From NCBI RefSeq assembly GCF_006740685.1, contig NZ_CP035425.1:163687-227686 (forward strand): 64,000 nt of DNA. The letters run 5' to 3'. Shown piece by piece: positions 34,355 to 44,240 of the stretch. Positions within the stretch are counted from its first letter, which is position 1; the number at the start of each line of letters is the position of its first letter. A program made the translations under genes and the position numbers. Source of the DNA: Candidatus Nitrosopumilus sp. SW. Its GTDB lineage: Archaea > Thermoproteota > Nitrososphaeria > Nitrososphaerales > Nitrosopumilaceae. The notes under the pieces were generated by a model. That model saw only the letters and a program-made list of their open reading frames with translations, did not search any database and had not been told where the DNA came from.

Positions 34355-36270
34355 TTTGATTCTTGAATAGATTTTTGAATTTCATCAAAAGCAGTTTGTA
34401 CTTCAGTAACAGCAGCACCATCTTCTAAAGTGCTAACATCACCAATCTTTTCGTTATTTCCAATTGCCTTAAGCAATCGTCTCATAATTTTTCCACTTCG
34501 GGTCTTTGGTAATTTTGAGACAAAATAGATTTGTTTAGGAGTGGCGATTGCACCAATATCAGTTCTAATTTTTTCAACAAGTTCTTTTTCTAAAACTTTT
34601 GTGTCAGCGGTAACTCCTTCTTTAAGTACAACAAATGCAATTATCACTTCACCTTTAACTTCATCAGGAATACCACATGCAGCTGATTCAGCAACATCAT
34701 CATGAGAGACAATACAACTTTCAAGTTCAGCAGTACCAATTCTATGTCCTGCAACTTTTAAGACATCATCTGCACGTCCAAGTAGCCAAATATATCCATC
34801 TGAGTCTTTTAGAGCATAGTCTCCAGGATAGTAACAGTTCTCATATTTTGACCAGTATACTGTCTTGTATTTTTGATCATCACCCCATAGTGTCAAAAGC
34901 ATTCCAGGCCAAGGATTTCTAATTACGAGATAACCCTTGGTATCAGGTGCAACATCATCGCCATTTTCATCTACAACAGTGATATTTACGCCTGGAATAG
35001 GACGTGTTCCAGAGCCAGGTTTTAGTGGAATTGTTTCTATGCCAGGTAAAGGGGAAATCAACATTCCTCCAGTCTCTGTTTGCCACCAAGTATCAATTAT
35101 TGGACACTTTTCTTTACCAATAGTTTTGTAATACCATTTCCAAACTTCAGGATTGATTGGTTCTCCAACAGTTCCAAGTAATCGTAATGATGAAAGATCA
35201 AATGAATTTGGAATATCATCTCCAAATTTCATAAACATTCTAAGCGCAGTTGGTGTGGTGTAAAAAATTGTGGCGTTGTATTTTTGTAAAATATCCCACA
35301 TTCTTGACGCATCAGGAAAATCAGGTGCACCCTCATACATAATCTCTGTTGCACCATGTAACAAAGGTGCGTAAACAACATAACTATGACCAGTAACCCA
35401 TCCAATATCAGCTGTACAAAAAAATACATCAGAATCTTTAATGTCAAATGCCCATTTGAAAGTAGAATGAAGATGAGTCAGATATCCGCCGGTTCCATGT
35501 AAAACACCTTTTGGTTTTCCAGTAGTTCCCGAAGTGTACAAAATGTAAAGTGGATGTGTACTATCTAATTTTTCTGCAGGGCAATCATCAGATGCATTTT
35601 CCATTAGTTCATTCCAAAGTTTATCTTTTGAAGACATTGAAATTTCATTTTTTGTTCGTTCCACAACTACAACATTTTTAACAAAATCAAAGTCTTTGAT
35701 TGCTTCATCAACTACCTCTTTGAGTTTTACAATTTTTCCACGACGATAGCCTCCATCTGCAGTGACTATAACTTTGGATTTTGAATCATCAACTCTGTCT
35801 TTAATAGATGTTGCACTAAATCCTGAAAAGATAACAGTGTGAGGTGCTCCAATTCTAGCACATGCCAACATTGCAATTGGCAATTCTGGAATCATTGGAA
35901 GATACAAAGTCACACGATCTCCTTTTTCCACACCAAGAGATTTGAGAACATTTGAGAATTTTTTGACTTGAGACAACATCTCAGAATATGTGAGAATCTT
36001 AGAATCACCATTCTCACCTTCCCATAATATGGCAGGTTTTTGGGATTTTGTCTCCTGATGGACATCTAGAGCGTTGTATGAGGCATTAATTGTGCCTCCA
36101 ACAAACCATTTTGCAAAAGGAGGTTGCCAATCTAAGGTCTTGCTCCAAGGCGAAAACCAGGTGAGTTTTTTTGCCTGATCATCCCAAAATGAGACATAAT
36201 CAGAATCGGCTTTACTGCGGATGGTGTTATCATTATTTCCAAGCCCGATATCATAGGTCTCAGCCAACAA
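34351..36270 (-). CDS. acs: Acetyl-CoA synthetase, AMP-forming
   Basis: Adenylate-forming enzyme that activates acetate, and often propionate, to the CoA ester. The 639-residue protein has the P-loop-like YTSGTTGKPKG (residues 245-255), WWQTETGG, the GRADDVLKVAGHRIG hinge, and the C-terminal PKTRSGKIMRR with the lysine that is commonly acetylated. Length matches Acs rather than shorter fatty-acyl ligases. Substrate choice is not proved. Confidence 0.9.
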   Translation of the reverse strand: MLAETYDIGLGNNDNTIRSKADSDYVSFWDDQAKKLTWFSPWSKTLDWQPPFAKWFVGGTINASYNALDVHQETKSQKPAILWEGENGDSKILTYSEMLSQVKKFSNVLKSLGVEKGDRVTLYLPMIPELPIAMLACARIGAPHTVIFSGFSATSIKDRVDDSKSKVIVTADGGYRRGKIVKLKEVVDEAIKDFDFVKNVVVVERTKNEISMSSKDKLWNELMENASDDCPAEKLDSTHPLYILYTSGTTGKPKGVLHGTGGYLTHLHSTFKWAFDIKDSDVFFCTADIGWVTGHSYVVYAPLLHGATEIMYEGAPDFPDASRMWDILQKYNATIFYTTPTALRMFMKFGDDIPNSFDLSSLRLLGTVGEPINPEVWKWYYKTIGKEKCPIIDTWWQTETGGMLISPLPGIETIPLKPGSGTRPIPGVNITVVDENGDDVAPDTKGYLVIRNPWPGMLLTLWGDDQKYKTVYWSKYENCYYPGDYALKDSDGYIWLLGRADDVLKVAGHRIGTAELESCIVSHDDVAESAACGIPDEVKGEVIIAFVVLKEGVTADTKVLEKELVEKIRTDIGAIATPKQIYFVSKLPKTRSGKIMRRLLKAIGNNEKIGDVSTLEDGAAVTEVQTAFDEIQKSIQESN

Positions 36271-36321
36271 AAAGTGTATGAACTAAGATCTTTCTAAATG
36301 TTAAAAAAATAATTAAAAAAA

Positions 36322-37200
36322 TTATTGTGCTTCCATTCTAGCAAGCCAATCATTATCGTTGTCGTCTTTTGGAGTCTCTGCGGTCACCTGTTGGGGTGGT
36401 TCTGGAAATGCAAATGTTACTTCAGATTCTGTTGGAGGTTCTGGCATAGGGGATGCGCTTACCTCAATTGGTTCTGAAGGTGTTGTAACGGGTTCTGTTG
36501 GTGCTTCCGGAAGACTTGTTTGAACTACTTGTTGTGGTTCATTTGTCTCCAGATATGAAACGGCTGATTCTTGGATGTCTGGTGTAGGAGGAGCTGTTAT
36601 CTCTTGCACTTCCAATGACAAGTCTGCAATTCTACTCTTAACATTCTCAATTTCTGCGACTTCGTGAGTTACATGCTCAATTACCTCAGTTGTGCATGCT
36701 TTCACAGTTTCAAATGTTTCTTCAGAGATTTCATTGCTCTTGTATTGTACTTTTGCATCAAATGATAACATCTTTGCAGACTTCATTTGTTCATCTAACT
36801 CTGTCAATCTTGCCTCAAGTTTGGCTTTGATTTCACTTTCTGTTTCATCTAATGATACAAGTTTTGACTTGTATTTTTCATGAATGATTTCTGCATCTTC
36901 TTTCATGTCATCATTTTCTGAAACAATATCAATCAAGGCCTTTAGACGACGTAACGTTAGTTGTTTTTCACGAATGAGTCTTTGTGAGTCGAGTCTCCAT
37001 TTTGGAATGAAAATAACTACATCGCCTTGAACTACTAGTTGCTCATATTGGATTTGCTGTAATCCTTGAGAACCGCAGTCAACGCCGACGGATTGAATAC
37101 TACCGTCAATGTCAGTTATTGTTCCTGCAACTTTACCCATGAATGTTCCGTACATGTCTTTGACGTTTTTACCGATTATCTCGATATCGTCTTTGGTCAT
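36322..37200 (-). CDS. cdvA: Cell-division protein CdvA
   Basis: A 292-residue protein with an N-terminal PRC-barrel-like domain (MYGTFMGKVAGTITDIDGSIQSVGVDC), a central coiled coil, a proline-rich linker and a short C-terminal acidic/aromatic end (DNDWLARMEAQ). This is the layout of archaeal CdvA, which binds membranes at midcell and recruits ESCRT-III (CdvB) there through its C-terminus. CdvB and CdvC genes are not in the window. The ATG at 37200 is the preferred start. Confidence 0.85.
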   Translation of the reverse strand: MTKDDIEIIGKNVKDMYGTFMGKVAGTITDIDGSIQSVGVDCGSQGLQQIQYEQLVVQGDVVIFIPKWRLDSQRLIREKQLTLRRLKALIDIVSENDDMKEDAEIIHEKYKSKLVSLDETESEIKAKLEARLTELDEQMKSAKMLSFDAKVQYKSNEISEETFETVKACTTEVIEHVTHEVAEIENVKSRIADLSLEVQEITAPPTPDIQESAVSYLETNEPQQVVQTSLPEAPTEPVTTPSEPIEVSASPMPEPPTESEVTFAFPEPPQQVTAETPKDDNDNDWLARMEAQ

Positions 37201-37333
37201 GTGAGTAACTTTAGAGATTTGTATAACCAACAAAGTGTAAGTAATCTTTTTAGTTTTGGTAAGATTATTTTTACTAACTCAAAATCACATATTTTGTAGA
37301 AATTTTAAAATTTAGAGGTCAATTAGTAGGCTC

Positions 37334-37627
37334 ATGATTCAAAGAGAAGAACTTGAACAGATTTTGAATTTTGTATCAAACAGATGGTCTGAAGTTGCTA
37401 AAGAAAAAGACAGTAAAGTTATGGAGAATTTGCCAAGTGATTTTTGGATGAATTCTGTTGGAGGTAAAACTGCCAACAATGGCTTTTGGGTCACCACTTT
37501 GATGTATACTGAAAATGAAGCTGATGCAGCTGCATTCAAAGAAGTGTTACTTAGATGGCAAGCAAAAGGCCAAGAAGGCAATAAAGACAAAGCCCCCGAT
37601 CTAATTCAAATTGGAAAAAAGAAATAG
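37334..37627 (+). CDS. Conserved hypothetical protein, 97 aa
   Basis: A soluble protein with helices at both ends and a central FWMNSVGGKTANNGFWVTTLM strand pair. No known motif. It lies 11 bases upstream of the ThyX-like gene on the same strand, so cotranscription is likely. Confidence 0.7.
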   Translation: MIQREELEQILNFVSNRWSEVAKEKDSKVMENLPSDFWMNSVGGKTANNGFWVTTLMYTENEADAAAFKEVLLRWQAKGQEGNKDKAPDLIQIGKKK

Positions 37628-37638
37628 ACTATTAATAA

Positions 37639-39276
37639 TTGAAAAACCTGACAACAATATTGTCAGAATTTTCAGTTAAAGAAAAAAAGATTTTATCAGA
37701 TCATTTTTCAAATACTGATGGCAATGTGTTTGCCATAATTACACCACAACAAGTTGATCGTGGTGCATTAATGTCAAGATACAGTCGAACTGACAAAAGT
37801 ATGCGACGAATTTTTCTTGATGAATTTTTGAAAAATAAAAACAGAGGAGAGGAATTTTACAATAGAGTACTTTTAGAATATGGGGATGATTCAGTTGCAG
37901 AACTTGGAGAAGCACAAATTGCAATTGAAGGATTATCAAACATTGCAGTAAAAAAAATTGAAGACAGAAGAATTGGGTTATCATATTTAGAAAAATCATC
38001 AAGATACGTTGCATGGAACAAAAAAGAAAAAGGAAAATACAGATTTTACAGAGATCCAGAAATTATGAAATCTAAATTTGCAGATATGTATGAAGAAACA
38101 TGTAATTTTTCATTTGATGTTTACTCAAGAAACATTGAACCAATGATAAATTATGTAAGAGAAAAATATCCAATTGAAAAATACAACTTTAAAGATTCAA
38201 GAGATGGGAAAGAAAAATCATTTTCTAAATTAAAAAATGAAAGTGACATAAATTCTGCAAATATGATTTACAAAGGTTCAACAAAAGCTAAAGCATTGGA
38301 TATTTTGAGAGGGCTATTACCTGCATCAACTTTGACAAATGTAGGAATCACAGGTAATGGAAGAGCATTTGAATATCTCCTTACAGTTCTAGCCTCATCT
38401 GACCTCAAAGAAGAGCAAGATTTAGCCTCAAAAATCAAGATAGAACTTGATAAAATCATAAAATCATTTGTTCGAAGAGCAGATGACAAACATGGAAAGG
38501 CATTTCAAAAATACCTCAGAGATGTGAAAAATAAATCAAAGGCAATATCAACAAAACAAATTAAATCAAATCCAAAAAAAGGAACTAGAACAAAATTAGT
38601 AGATTATGAATCAGAAAAAGTTGCAATTGATAAAATTATCACAAGTATAATGTATGAGCAATCTCCAAGTACATCATATCAAGACATTTTGCAACAAGTT
38701 AAAAAAATGTCAATGAAAAATAAAACAAAAATCATTGACGAATTTGCAAAACTTAGAACAAACAGAAGACATAGACCATCACGAGCATTTGAAAATGTCT
38801 ATTATACATTTGATTTGTATAACAATTTTGGAATGTTTAGAGACTTTCACAGACATAGAGCGTTAACATTAGAAAGGCAATTACTTACAACAGATCATGG
38901 ATACAACATCCCTAATGAAATAAAGATTCTAGGTATTGAAAAGGACTTTAAAGATTGTATGAACAAAACAAAAGAAACATTTGATAAAATTAGAAAAAAA
39001 TATCCCGAACAAGGACAGTATGTAGTAAACTTTGCATATAATTATCCATACTTTATAAAATTCAATTTAAGAGAAGCATGTCATTTAATAGAATTAAGAA
39101 CAGTACCACAAGGACATGTTGATTATAGAAGGGTTGCACAACAAATGTTTCAACAAATTAACAAAGTACATCCAAGTTTAAGCAAAATCATGAAGTTTGT
39201 AGATATGAAAGAATATGATCTAGAGAGATTTGAATCAGAAAAAAGAACTGAAGAAAAAAGAAAGAAATTGAAATAG
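37639..39276 (+). CDS. Double-domain ThyX-like protein (flavin-dependent thymidylate synthase family)
   Basis: A 545-residue protein with two ThyX-like halves. The first has [15 protein letters not shown] followed by [16 protein letters not shown] (109-124), a version of the RHRxxSxxExSxRY motif whose first His is changed. The second has [14 protein letters not shown] (RHR at 405-407), without the serine-rich part. Known ThyX enzymes are single domain of about 220-300 residues and tetrameric. This may make dTMP or be a paralog with another role. The start is TTG. Confidence 0.75.
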   Translation: MKNLTTILSEFSVKEKKILSDHFSNTDGNVFAIITPQQVDRGALMSRYSRTDKSMRRIFLDEFLKNKNRGEEFYNRVLLEYGDDSVAELGEAQIAIEGLSNIAVKKIEDRRIGLSYLEKSSRYVAWNKKEKGKYRFYRDPEIMKSKFADMYEETCNFSFDVYSRNIEPMINYVREKYPIEKYNFKDSRDGKEKSFSKLKNESDINSANMIYKGSTKAKALDILRGLLPASTLTNVGITGNGRAFEYLLTVLASSDLKEEQDLASKIKIELDKIIKSFVRRADDKHGKAFQKYLRDVKNKSKAISTKQIKSNPKKGTRTKLVDYESEKVAIDKIITSIMYEQSPSTSYQDILQQVKKMSMKNKTKIIDEFAKLRTNRRHRPSRAFENVYYTFDLYNNFGMFRDFHRHRALTLERQLLTTDHGYNIPNEIKILGIEKDFKDCMNKTKETFDKIRKKYPEQGQYVVNFAYNYPYFIKFNLREACHLIELRTVPQGHVDYRRVAQQMFQQINKVHPSLSKIMKFVDMKEYDLERFESEKRTEEKRKKLK

Positions 39277-39311
39277 AAAATATTGAAATATTTTAAAAAA
39301 GAATCCATACC

Positions 39312-39719
39312 ATGACAGAAAAAATCAGAAAAACACCAGAAGAATGGAAAGAACAGTTAACACCTGATCAGTATGAAATTTGCATAAATCACGGAACAGA
39401 GCCGCCATTTTCTGGAAAATATAACAATTCAAAACTTGAAGGGAAGTTCAAATGTACGTGTTGCGGGGAAGAATTATTCTCATCAGATGCAAAATTTGAT
39501 TCAGGTTCTGGTTGGCCAAGTTTCTGGGAGCCAGTTTCAGAAGACAAGATCGAGTACATTTCAGACACATCATATGGAATGGTAAGAACTGAAGTCAATT
39601 GTAACAAGTGTGGAGCACACTTAGGACATGTTTTTGATGATGGACCCCAGCCTACAAACCAAAGATATTGTATCAATTCAATTTCATTACAACATGAAAA
39701 AGATGATGAAGGTCAATAA
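39312..39719 (+). CDS. msrB: Peptide-methionine (R)-S-oxide reductase
   Basis: Repairs oxidised methionine. The 135-residue protein has CTCC and CNKC zinc knuckles, SGSGWPSFWEP, and the active-site region LGHVFDDGP...RYCINSISL with the catalytic cysteine. It is the typical single-domain MsrB length. No msrA is adjacent. Confidence 0.95.
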   Translation: MTEKIRKTPEEWKEQLTPDQYEICINHGTEPPFSGKYNNSKLEGKFKCTCCGEELFSSDAKFDSGSGWPSFWEPVSEDKIEYISDTSYGMVRTEVNCNKCGAHLGHVFDDGPQPTNQRYCINSISLQHEKDDEGQ

Positions 39720-39811
39720 TTTCAAAAATTATTAATAAAACACATTTAATGATAAGAAAATTAAATGAAAAAGAAAATGGACAACAAACATTGGAAAAGG
39801 AATGACGTGAT

Positions 39812-40822
39812 TTGAGAATAATATTGTGTGGATTTGGTGTTGTTGGCCAAAGTTTAGTTAAATTATTTGATTCTAGAGCAGAGGATTTGTATGCAAAGTA
39901 CGGATTAAAACCCAGAGTTGTAGGGGTTTTTGACAGTAAAGGGAGTGCAGTTAATCCTTCAGGATTAGATTTAAACAAACTTATCGAAGTCAAGAAAAAA
40001 TTTGGAACTGTAAAAAATTATGCTGACACAAAAAATACAATGTCAGGTATCGACATGCTCAAAAATGTGGAAGCAGATGTGCTCATTGAAACTACTGCAA
40101 GTAATTACAAAGATGCAGAACCAGGAATGACACACATCACAACTGCAATGAAAAAAGGAATGCATGTGATCTCAGTAAACAAAGGTCCATTGGCACTTGC
40201 ATTTCCCTCACTAATGGAGCTTGCAACATACAATCAAGTTATGTTCAAATTTAGTGGGACAGTTGGTGGAGGAACACCAATTCTAGATTATGCAAAAAAT
40301 AGCCTTAGCGGAGAGAGAATCATATCATTTGCAGGCATTCTAAATGGAACAACAAATTATATCCTAACAAACATGGCAACAGGAATTTCATATGAAGATG
40401 CGCTCAAGGATGCCCAAGAGAAAGGATACGTAGAAGCAGATGAGTCTTTAGATTTAGACGGTCTTGATGCAGCAGCTAAATTAGTAATTCTTGCAAATTG
40501 GATTATGGGAATGAAAGTAACAATGCCAGACATTAATTGTACTGGAATTCGTAAAGTAACAACTGAAGACATCAAAAAGGCAGCTAAAAACAATTGTTCA
40601 GTAAAATTAATCGCATCATGTAACAAAGAACTGATAGTTGCACCAAAAGAGGTTTCAAATGATGATCCACTTTGTGTAAATGGGACACTTAATGCAATTG
40701 CATTTACATCAGAGCATTCAGGCACACAAACAATAATCGGAAGAGGTGCAGGAGGTATGGAAACTGCCAGTTCCATTCTAAGAGATTTGCTAGACATTAG
40801 ACAAGAGATCGCAAGAACTTGA
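39812..40822 (+). CDS. hom: Homoserine dehydrogenase
   Basis: Reduces aspartate semialdehyde to homoserine on the way to threonine and methionine. The 336-residue enzyme has the Rossmann motif LCGFGVVGQS at the N-terminus, TTASNYKDAEPG, VNKGPLALA, and the GTVGGGTPI and GILNGTTNYIL catalytic strands. There is no C-terminal ACT domain, so feedback control through ACT is absent. The start is TTG at 39812. The PUA gene overlaps it by 4 bases. Confidence 0.93.
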   Translation: MRIILCGFGVVGQSLVKLFDSRAEDLYAKYGLKPRVVGVFDSKGSAVNPSGLDLNKLIEVKKKFGTVKNYADTKNTMSGIDMLKNVEADVLIETTASNYKDAEPGMTHITTAMKKGMHVISVNKGPLALAFPSLMELATYNQVMFKFSGTVGGGTPILDYAKNSLSGERIISFAGILNGTTNYILTNMATGISYEDALKDAQEKGYVEADESLDLDGLDAAAKLVILANWIMGMKVTMPDINCTGIRKVTTEDIKKAAKNNCSVKLIASCNKELIVAPKEVSNDDPLCVNGTLNAIAFTSEHSGTQTIIGRGAGGMETASSILRDLLDIRQEIART

Positions 40823-41295
40823 AGTCAAATCTAATTTCAAAGAGTGAGACATCTGCACTCTTAAAAACAGTTTCAGAAGAGTGGGGAATCGAATTTCCTA
40901 AAATCAAAAATCTTAAAGTACATCAAATTTTAGATGACGCACAAATCATTACAGGAAATGGAATTAAAATTCTAAAAATTAATGATGATTATTTGCCGTT
41001 TTTATCAGAAACAGAAACTCTAGAAAAATTTCCTAGTGTTACAGTAGATATGGGTGCAGTCAAATTCATGTGTAAAGGTGCAAATCTGATGAGGCCAGGA
41101 ATCAAATCATTTACTGAATTTGAAAAAGATAAACTGGTTTGTATTGTTGAAGAATCGCAACACAAATTCTTAGCAGTAGGAAAATCAGTTGTATCAAGTG
41201 AAGAATTAGAAAAAATGGATAAAGGCGAAGTTCTAAAAAACCTTCATTATATTTCAGATAAATTCTGGGAAACTGGAAAAACGATTTATGATTAA
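40819..41295 (+). CDS. PUA-domain RNA-binding protein
   Basis: A 158-residue protein with an N-terminal unit (ALLKTVSEEWGIEFPKIKNLKV) and a C-terminal PUA domain (SVTVDMGAVKFMCKGANLMRPGI...VVSSEEL). The plan matches the archaeal MCT-1-like group linked to ribosome recycling and initiation. It overlaps hom by 4 bases and its stop overlaps the converging Mut7-C gene. Confidence 0.85.
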   Translation: MKSNLISKSETSALLKTVSEEWGIEFPKIKNLKVHQILDDAQIITGNGIKILKINDDYLPFLSETETLEKFPSVTVDMGAVKFMCKGANLMRPGIKSFTEFEKDKLVCIVEESQHKFLAVGKSVVSSEELEKMDKGEVLKNLHYISDKFWETGKTIYD

Positions 41296-41762
41296 CTTGG
41301 TCTTTTTAATTTTTTAACAAATTCTTGTAAATTTTTGATATGAGTTCCTTCCCAGTAGATCTGACCACAATTTTCACACCTCCAAAATTTTTCGTTATTA
41401 TCAAAAACGCCTTGAGGTATATTTTTTGAAATTTTTGATTTTTCTACCATAGAAGTTAGAGAATTGCATTTTGTACATCTTGCAATATCACCAGAAATAC
41501 CATTTAATTTCAAATTAGTTTGTTTGATAATTTCTAAAAATTGTTCAATTTCATTTTCTTGAGTAAGATAGACAACAGAAATGTTATTCTTTTTTGCTTT
41601 GTTAGTTAATTCACTATCTTTAGTAATGATCACTCTGTTCTCATTTTTAGATTTTTCAATTAATACAGAATCATCAACATCAGACAAATATTCTGAATCA
41701 AAACCTAATAGACGTAATTTTTTGGCAATATTGCCAAGCATAGCATCAACACAGAATAACAT
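41292..41762 (-). CDS. Mut7-C RNase-domain protein
   Basis: A 156-residue protein with the Mut7-C fold, a PIN-like RNase (LFCVDAMLGNIAKKLRLLGFDSEYL and VIITKDSEL hold the acidic residues). A C-terminal zinc ribbon (CTKC and CENCG) follows. A role in RNA turnover is expected. Fourteen bases separate it from the proteasome gene upstream. Confidence 0.85.
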   Translation of the reverse strand: MLFCVDAMLGNIAKKLRLLGFDSEYLSDVDDSVLIEKSKNENRVIITKDSELTNKAKKNNISVVYLTQENEIEQFLEIIKQTNLKLNGISGDIARCTKCNSLTSMVEKSKISKNIPQGVFDNNEKFWRCENCGQIYWEGTHIKNLQEFVKKLKRPS

Positions 41763-41776
41763 TATTTGTTAAAATT

Positions 41777-42373
41777 TTATTTTATTTCTTCTGTAAATTC
41801 TTCTGTACCATCTTTGGTAATTACAAGAACATCCAAACCGTCACCACTTGCAGAATCTCTAAGTGATGCTGCACGTACTGCACGTTTTGCCAAATCAATT
41901 GCTTCATCCTTTGTCATGTTTGGTTTGAATTGAGGATCAAGTACACCTAATGCCATTTCAGCACCAGTTCCAACTGCTGCATATTCATCAGGAAGAACGG
42001 AACCTAATGGGTCCAAAGTATACATAATTGGTTTATCTACAACACCACCAACTATCACCTGAGTCAATAATGGGAAATATCTTCTCTCATACATCATATT
42101 TGACATCATTTTGGCAACAGTGTTTGGAGGAACATCTCTTTTGAGTTCCATTTTTCTAATTTTAGCAAGAGCAGCAATTTGTAATGATAAAATCTGCATA
42201 TCGGCGACAAGACCAGCACAAGTTGCTCCAACTTTAGGAGTGATAGGAAAAGTCTTCTTTGTGGTTTTGCTTACCAGAAAGTTTCCAAATGCGATCCTTT
42301 TTTCGCTAGCAAAAACTACGCCACCATCAAAAGTAATTCCAACAGCAGTTGCTCCTGGCATATACATTGACAT
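41777..42373 (-). CDS. psmB: Proteasome beta subunit
   Basis: Catalytic subunit of the 20S proteasome. After a very short propeptide (MSMYMPGA) comes the expected N-terminal threonine (Thr9, TAVGITFDGGVV), with ASEKR and the KTTKKTF lysine region, then CAGLVADMQ and AVGTGAEMALG. Total 198 residues. Whether it is processed like canonical beta subunits depends on removal of the eight-residue leader. Confidence 0.93.
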   Translation of the reverse strand: MSMYMPGATAVGITFDGGVVFASEKRIAFGNFLVSKTTKKTFPITPKVGATCAGLVADMQILSLQIAALAKIRKMELKRDVPPNTVAKMMSNMMYERRYFPLLTQVIVGGVVDKPIMYTLDPLGSVLPDEYAAVGTGAEMALGVLDPQFKPNMTKDEAIDLAKRAVRAASLRDSASGDGLDVLVITKDGTEEFTEEIK

Positions 42374-42467
42374 ATTTCAAATAATTTTGCAGCATAATAA
42401 AGGGCTTTCTACAATTTACAGAGAAACAATCAGCAAAATAGTTATACTAAAAAAAAATCTTTGAGTC

Positions 42468-42887
42468 ATGGCTACTAGTGAAATTAGCAAACGAAATTTT
42501 GTAGACATTTCGTTTATGGGTCTAAGATCATCAATAGGTGTGATCTTCATTGTTGCAGGCATGTCTAAACTTGGCAATCCAGGGTTTGGAGGATTTTTGA
42601 GTAGTTTAGGATTACCACCAGAAATGCACATACCCATAGCATTAGCAGAATTAATTCCAGGAATTCTATTAATCATAGGAGTTTTGAGTAGAATTTCTGC
42701 ATCACTGATTTCAATAATTATGATAGGAGCAATTTTTGTCGTAAAAGAAGCTCAAAGTCTCACAGGAGATGGAGGGTATCGCATTGATTTGATATTGCTT
42801 GCAGCATGCTTGGTAATAGTTGCAGGAGGTCCAGGTAGAGTTTCACTAGCACATATTGTTAAGAAACTACCTAGATGCCTCCATTAG
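42468..42887 (+). CDS. DoxX-family membrane protein
   Basis: A 139-residue protein with four hydrophobic segments and the DoxX pattern GVIFIVAGMSKLGNPG near the N-terminus and IALAELIPGILLIIGVLSR in the middle. Members have been tied to quinone-linked and redox functions. The substrate is unknown. It converges on the M20 gene with a 4-base overlap. Confidence 0.85.
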   Translation: MATSEISKRNFVDISFMGLRSSIGVIFIVAGMSKLGNPGFGGFLSSLGLPPEMHIPIALAELIPGILLIIGVLSRISASLISIIMIGAIFVVKEAQSLTGDGGYRIDLILLAACLVIVAGGPGRVSLAHIVKKLPRCLH

Positions 42888-44236
42888 GACTTTCCAAAAT
42901 TCTCCATTATCAAACATGTACATTTTGTCATTTTCTTGAGTAAGTCAATTCGTGCAAATTCATTTGGAGAATGAATTCTTGAAAACATGTAGGTACTTCC
43001 TATTGAAATGCAAGGAGCCTTTAGTACATCAACAAAAGGATACATCGGACCAGTGCCAGCATTTGATACGTTTAGAATGGATTTTCCAAAGGATTTGTTA
43101 GCTGCATCTTTTACTTGAGATACAAATGGATTTGAAGAATTTGTTCTAGCAGCTGCTTCCCCATGAAATACTTTGATTCCAATATCAGAGAATCCATGTG
43201 ATTTTAGATGTTTTTTCAAACGTGTGACTTGTTTTTTTGGATCCATTTTAGGAATCAATCTAAAATCAATCTTTACAAGGGATTCTGAAGGAAGTACAGT
43301 TTTTGCACCATCTCCAGTATATCCAGAAATGAATCCTGCAATATTACAAGTGGCATCTCCAACTAGAGCCTTTTTTGCATCAATTCCTTTCTTATTTCCA
43401 ACAAATGACTTGATGCCAAATTCCTTTTTGAAGTCATTTTCATCAAAGGGTTCACTTTGAATTAATTTCAAATCTTGTTTTGAGAAAGGAGTTACCTCTT
43501 TGTACCAATCTTTGATGAGTATTTTTCCATTGGAATCACGTAGAGTGTGAACTGCTTCAATCAATCGCCATGCAGGATTTTTTATCAAAACTGCCAAACT
43601 AGAATGTGCATCTCTGACAGATTCTTTGACAGATAATTCGACAAAGAGTAATCCCTTCATTCCAAGTCCAATAATAGGTCTATTTTTTGCATCAACATAT
43701 CCAAATTCCCAGATTACGCCATCACAAGCAAATTTCTTTTTGTATTTTTTTAGATAATCTTCAATATGAGCACTGCCAGTCTCCTCTTCACCTTCAATTA
43801 CAAATTTTATGTTACAAGGAACATCACCAGTTGTTTTAAGACAAGCCTCAACTGCTTTGATTCTAGTAATTAGTTCGCCTTTGTCATCAGTTGCTCCACG
43901 TCCAAAGATTTTGTTTCCTTTACGAACTCCACTAAATGGTGGAGAATCCCATAAATCAAATGGCTCAGCTGGTTGTACATCATAATGATTGTAAAACATG
44001 AGAGTTTTGTTGGGATTTTGTTTTGACTTTATTTCACCATAAACAATAGGAGCTACACCTTTTCTTAGTCGTAAAATTTCAGATTTTACTCCAGCCTTTT
44101 TCAATAATTTTTGAACTAATTTTGCACATTCTTCGATTCCTTCGTTTTTTGCAGAGACACTAGGCTGTCTAATCAGCGTTTGAAGATCTGAAATCAGATT
44201 TTCCATGTGAGTATCAATATGTTTTAGGGGATTCAT
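42884..44236 (-). CDS. M20-family metallopeptidase
   Basis: A 450-residue di-zinc peptidase with MFYNHYDVQP and FGRGATDDKGE (metal ligands), EGEEETGS (catalytic Glu pair) and the lid domain. It is most like the dipeptidase branch that also contains carnosinase-like proteins. It begins 4 bases after the NAD(P)HX dehydratase gene on the same strand. Confidence 0.9.
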   Translation of the reverse strand: MNPLKHIDTHMENLISDLQTLIRQPSVSAKNEGIEECAKLVQKLLKKAGVKSEILRLRKGVAPIVYGEIKSKQNPNKTLMFYNHYDVQPAEPFDLWDSPPFSGVRKGNKIFGRGATDDKGELITRIKAVEACLKTTGDVPCNIKFVIEGEEETGSAHIEDYLKKYKKKFACDGVIWEFGYVDAKNRPIIGLGMKGLLFVELSVKESVRDAHSSLAVLIKNPAWRLIEAVHTLRDSNGKILIKDWYKEVTPFSKQDLKLIQSEPFDENDFKKEFGIKSFVGNKKGIDAKKALVGDATCNIAGFISGYTGDGAKTVLPSESLVKIDFRLIPKMDPKKQVTRLKKHLKSHGFSDIGIKVFHGEAAARTNSSNPFVSQVKDAANKSFGKSILNVSNAGTGPMYPFVDVLKAPCISIGSTYMFSRIHSPNEFARIDLLKKMTKCTCLIMENFGKS

Positions 44237-44240
44237 GGCC

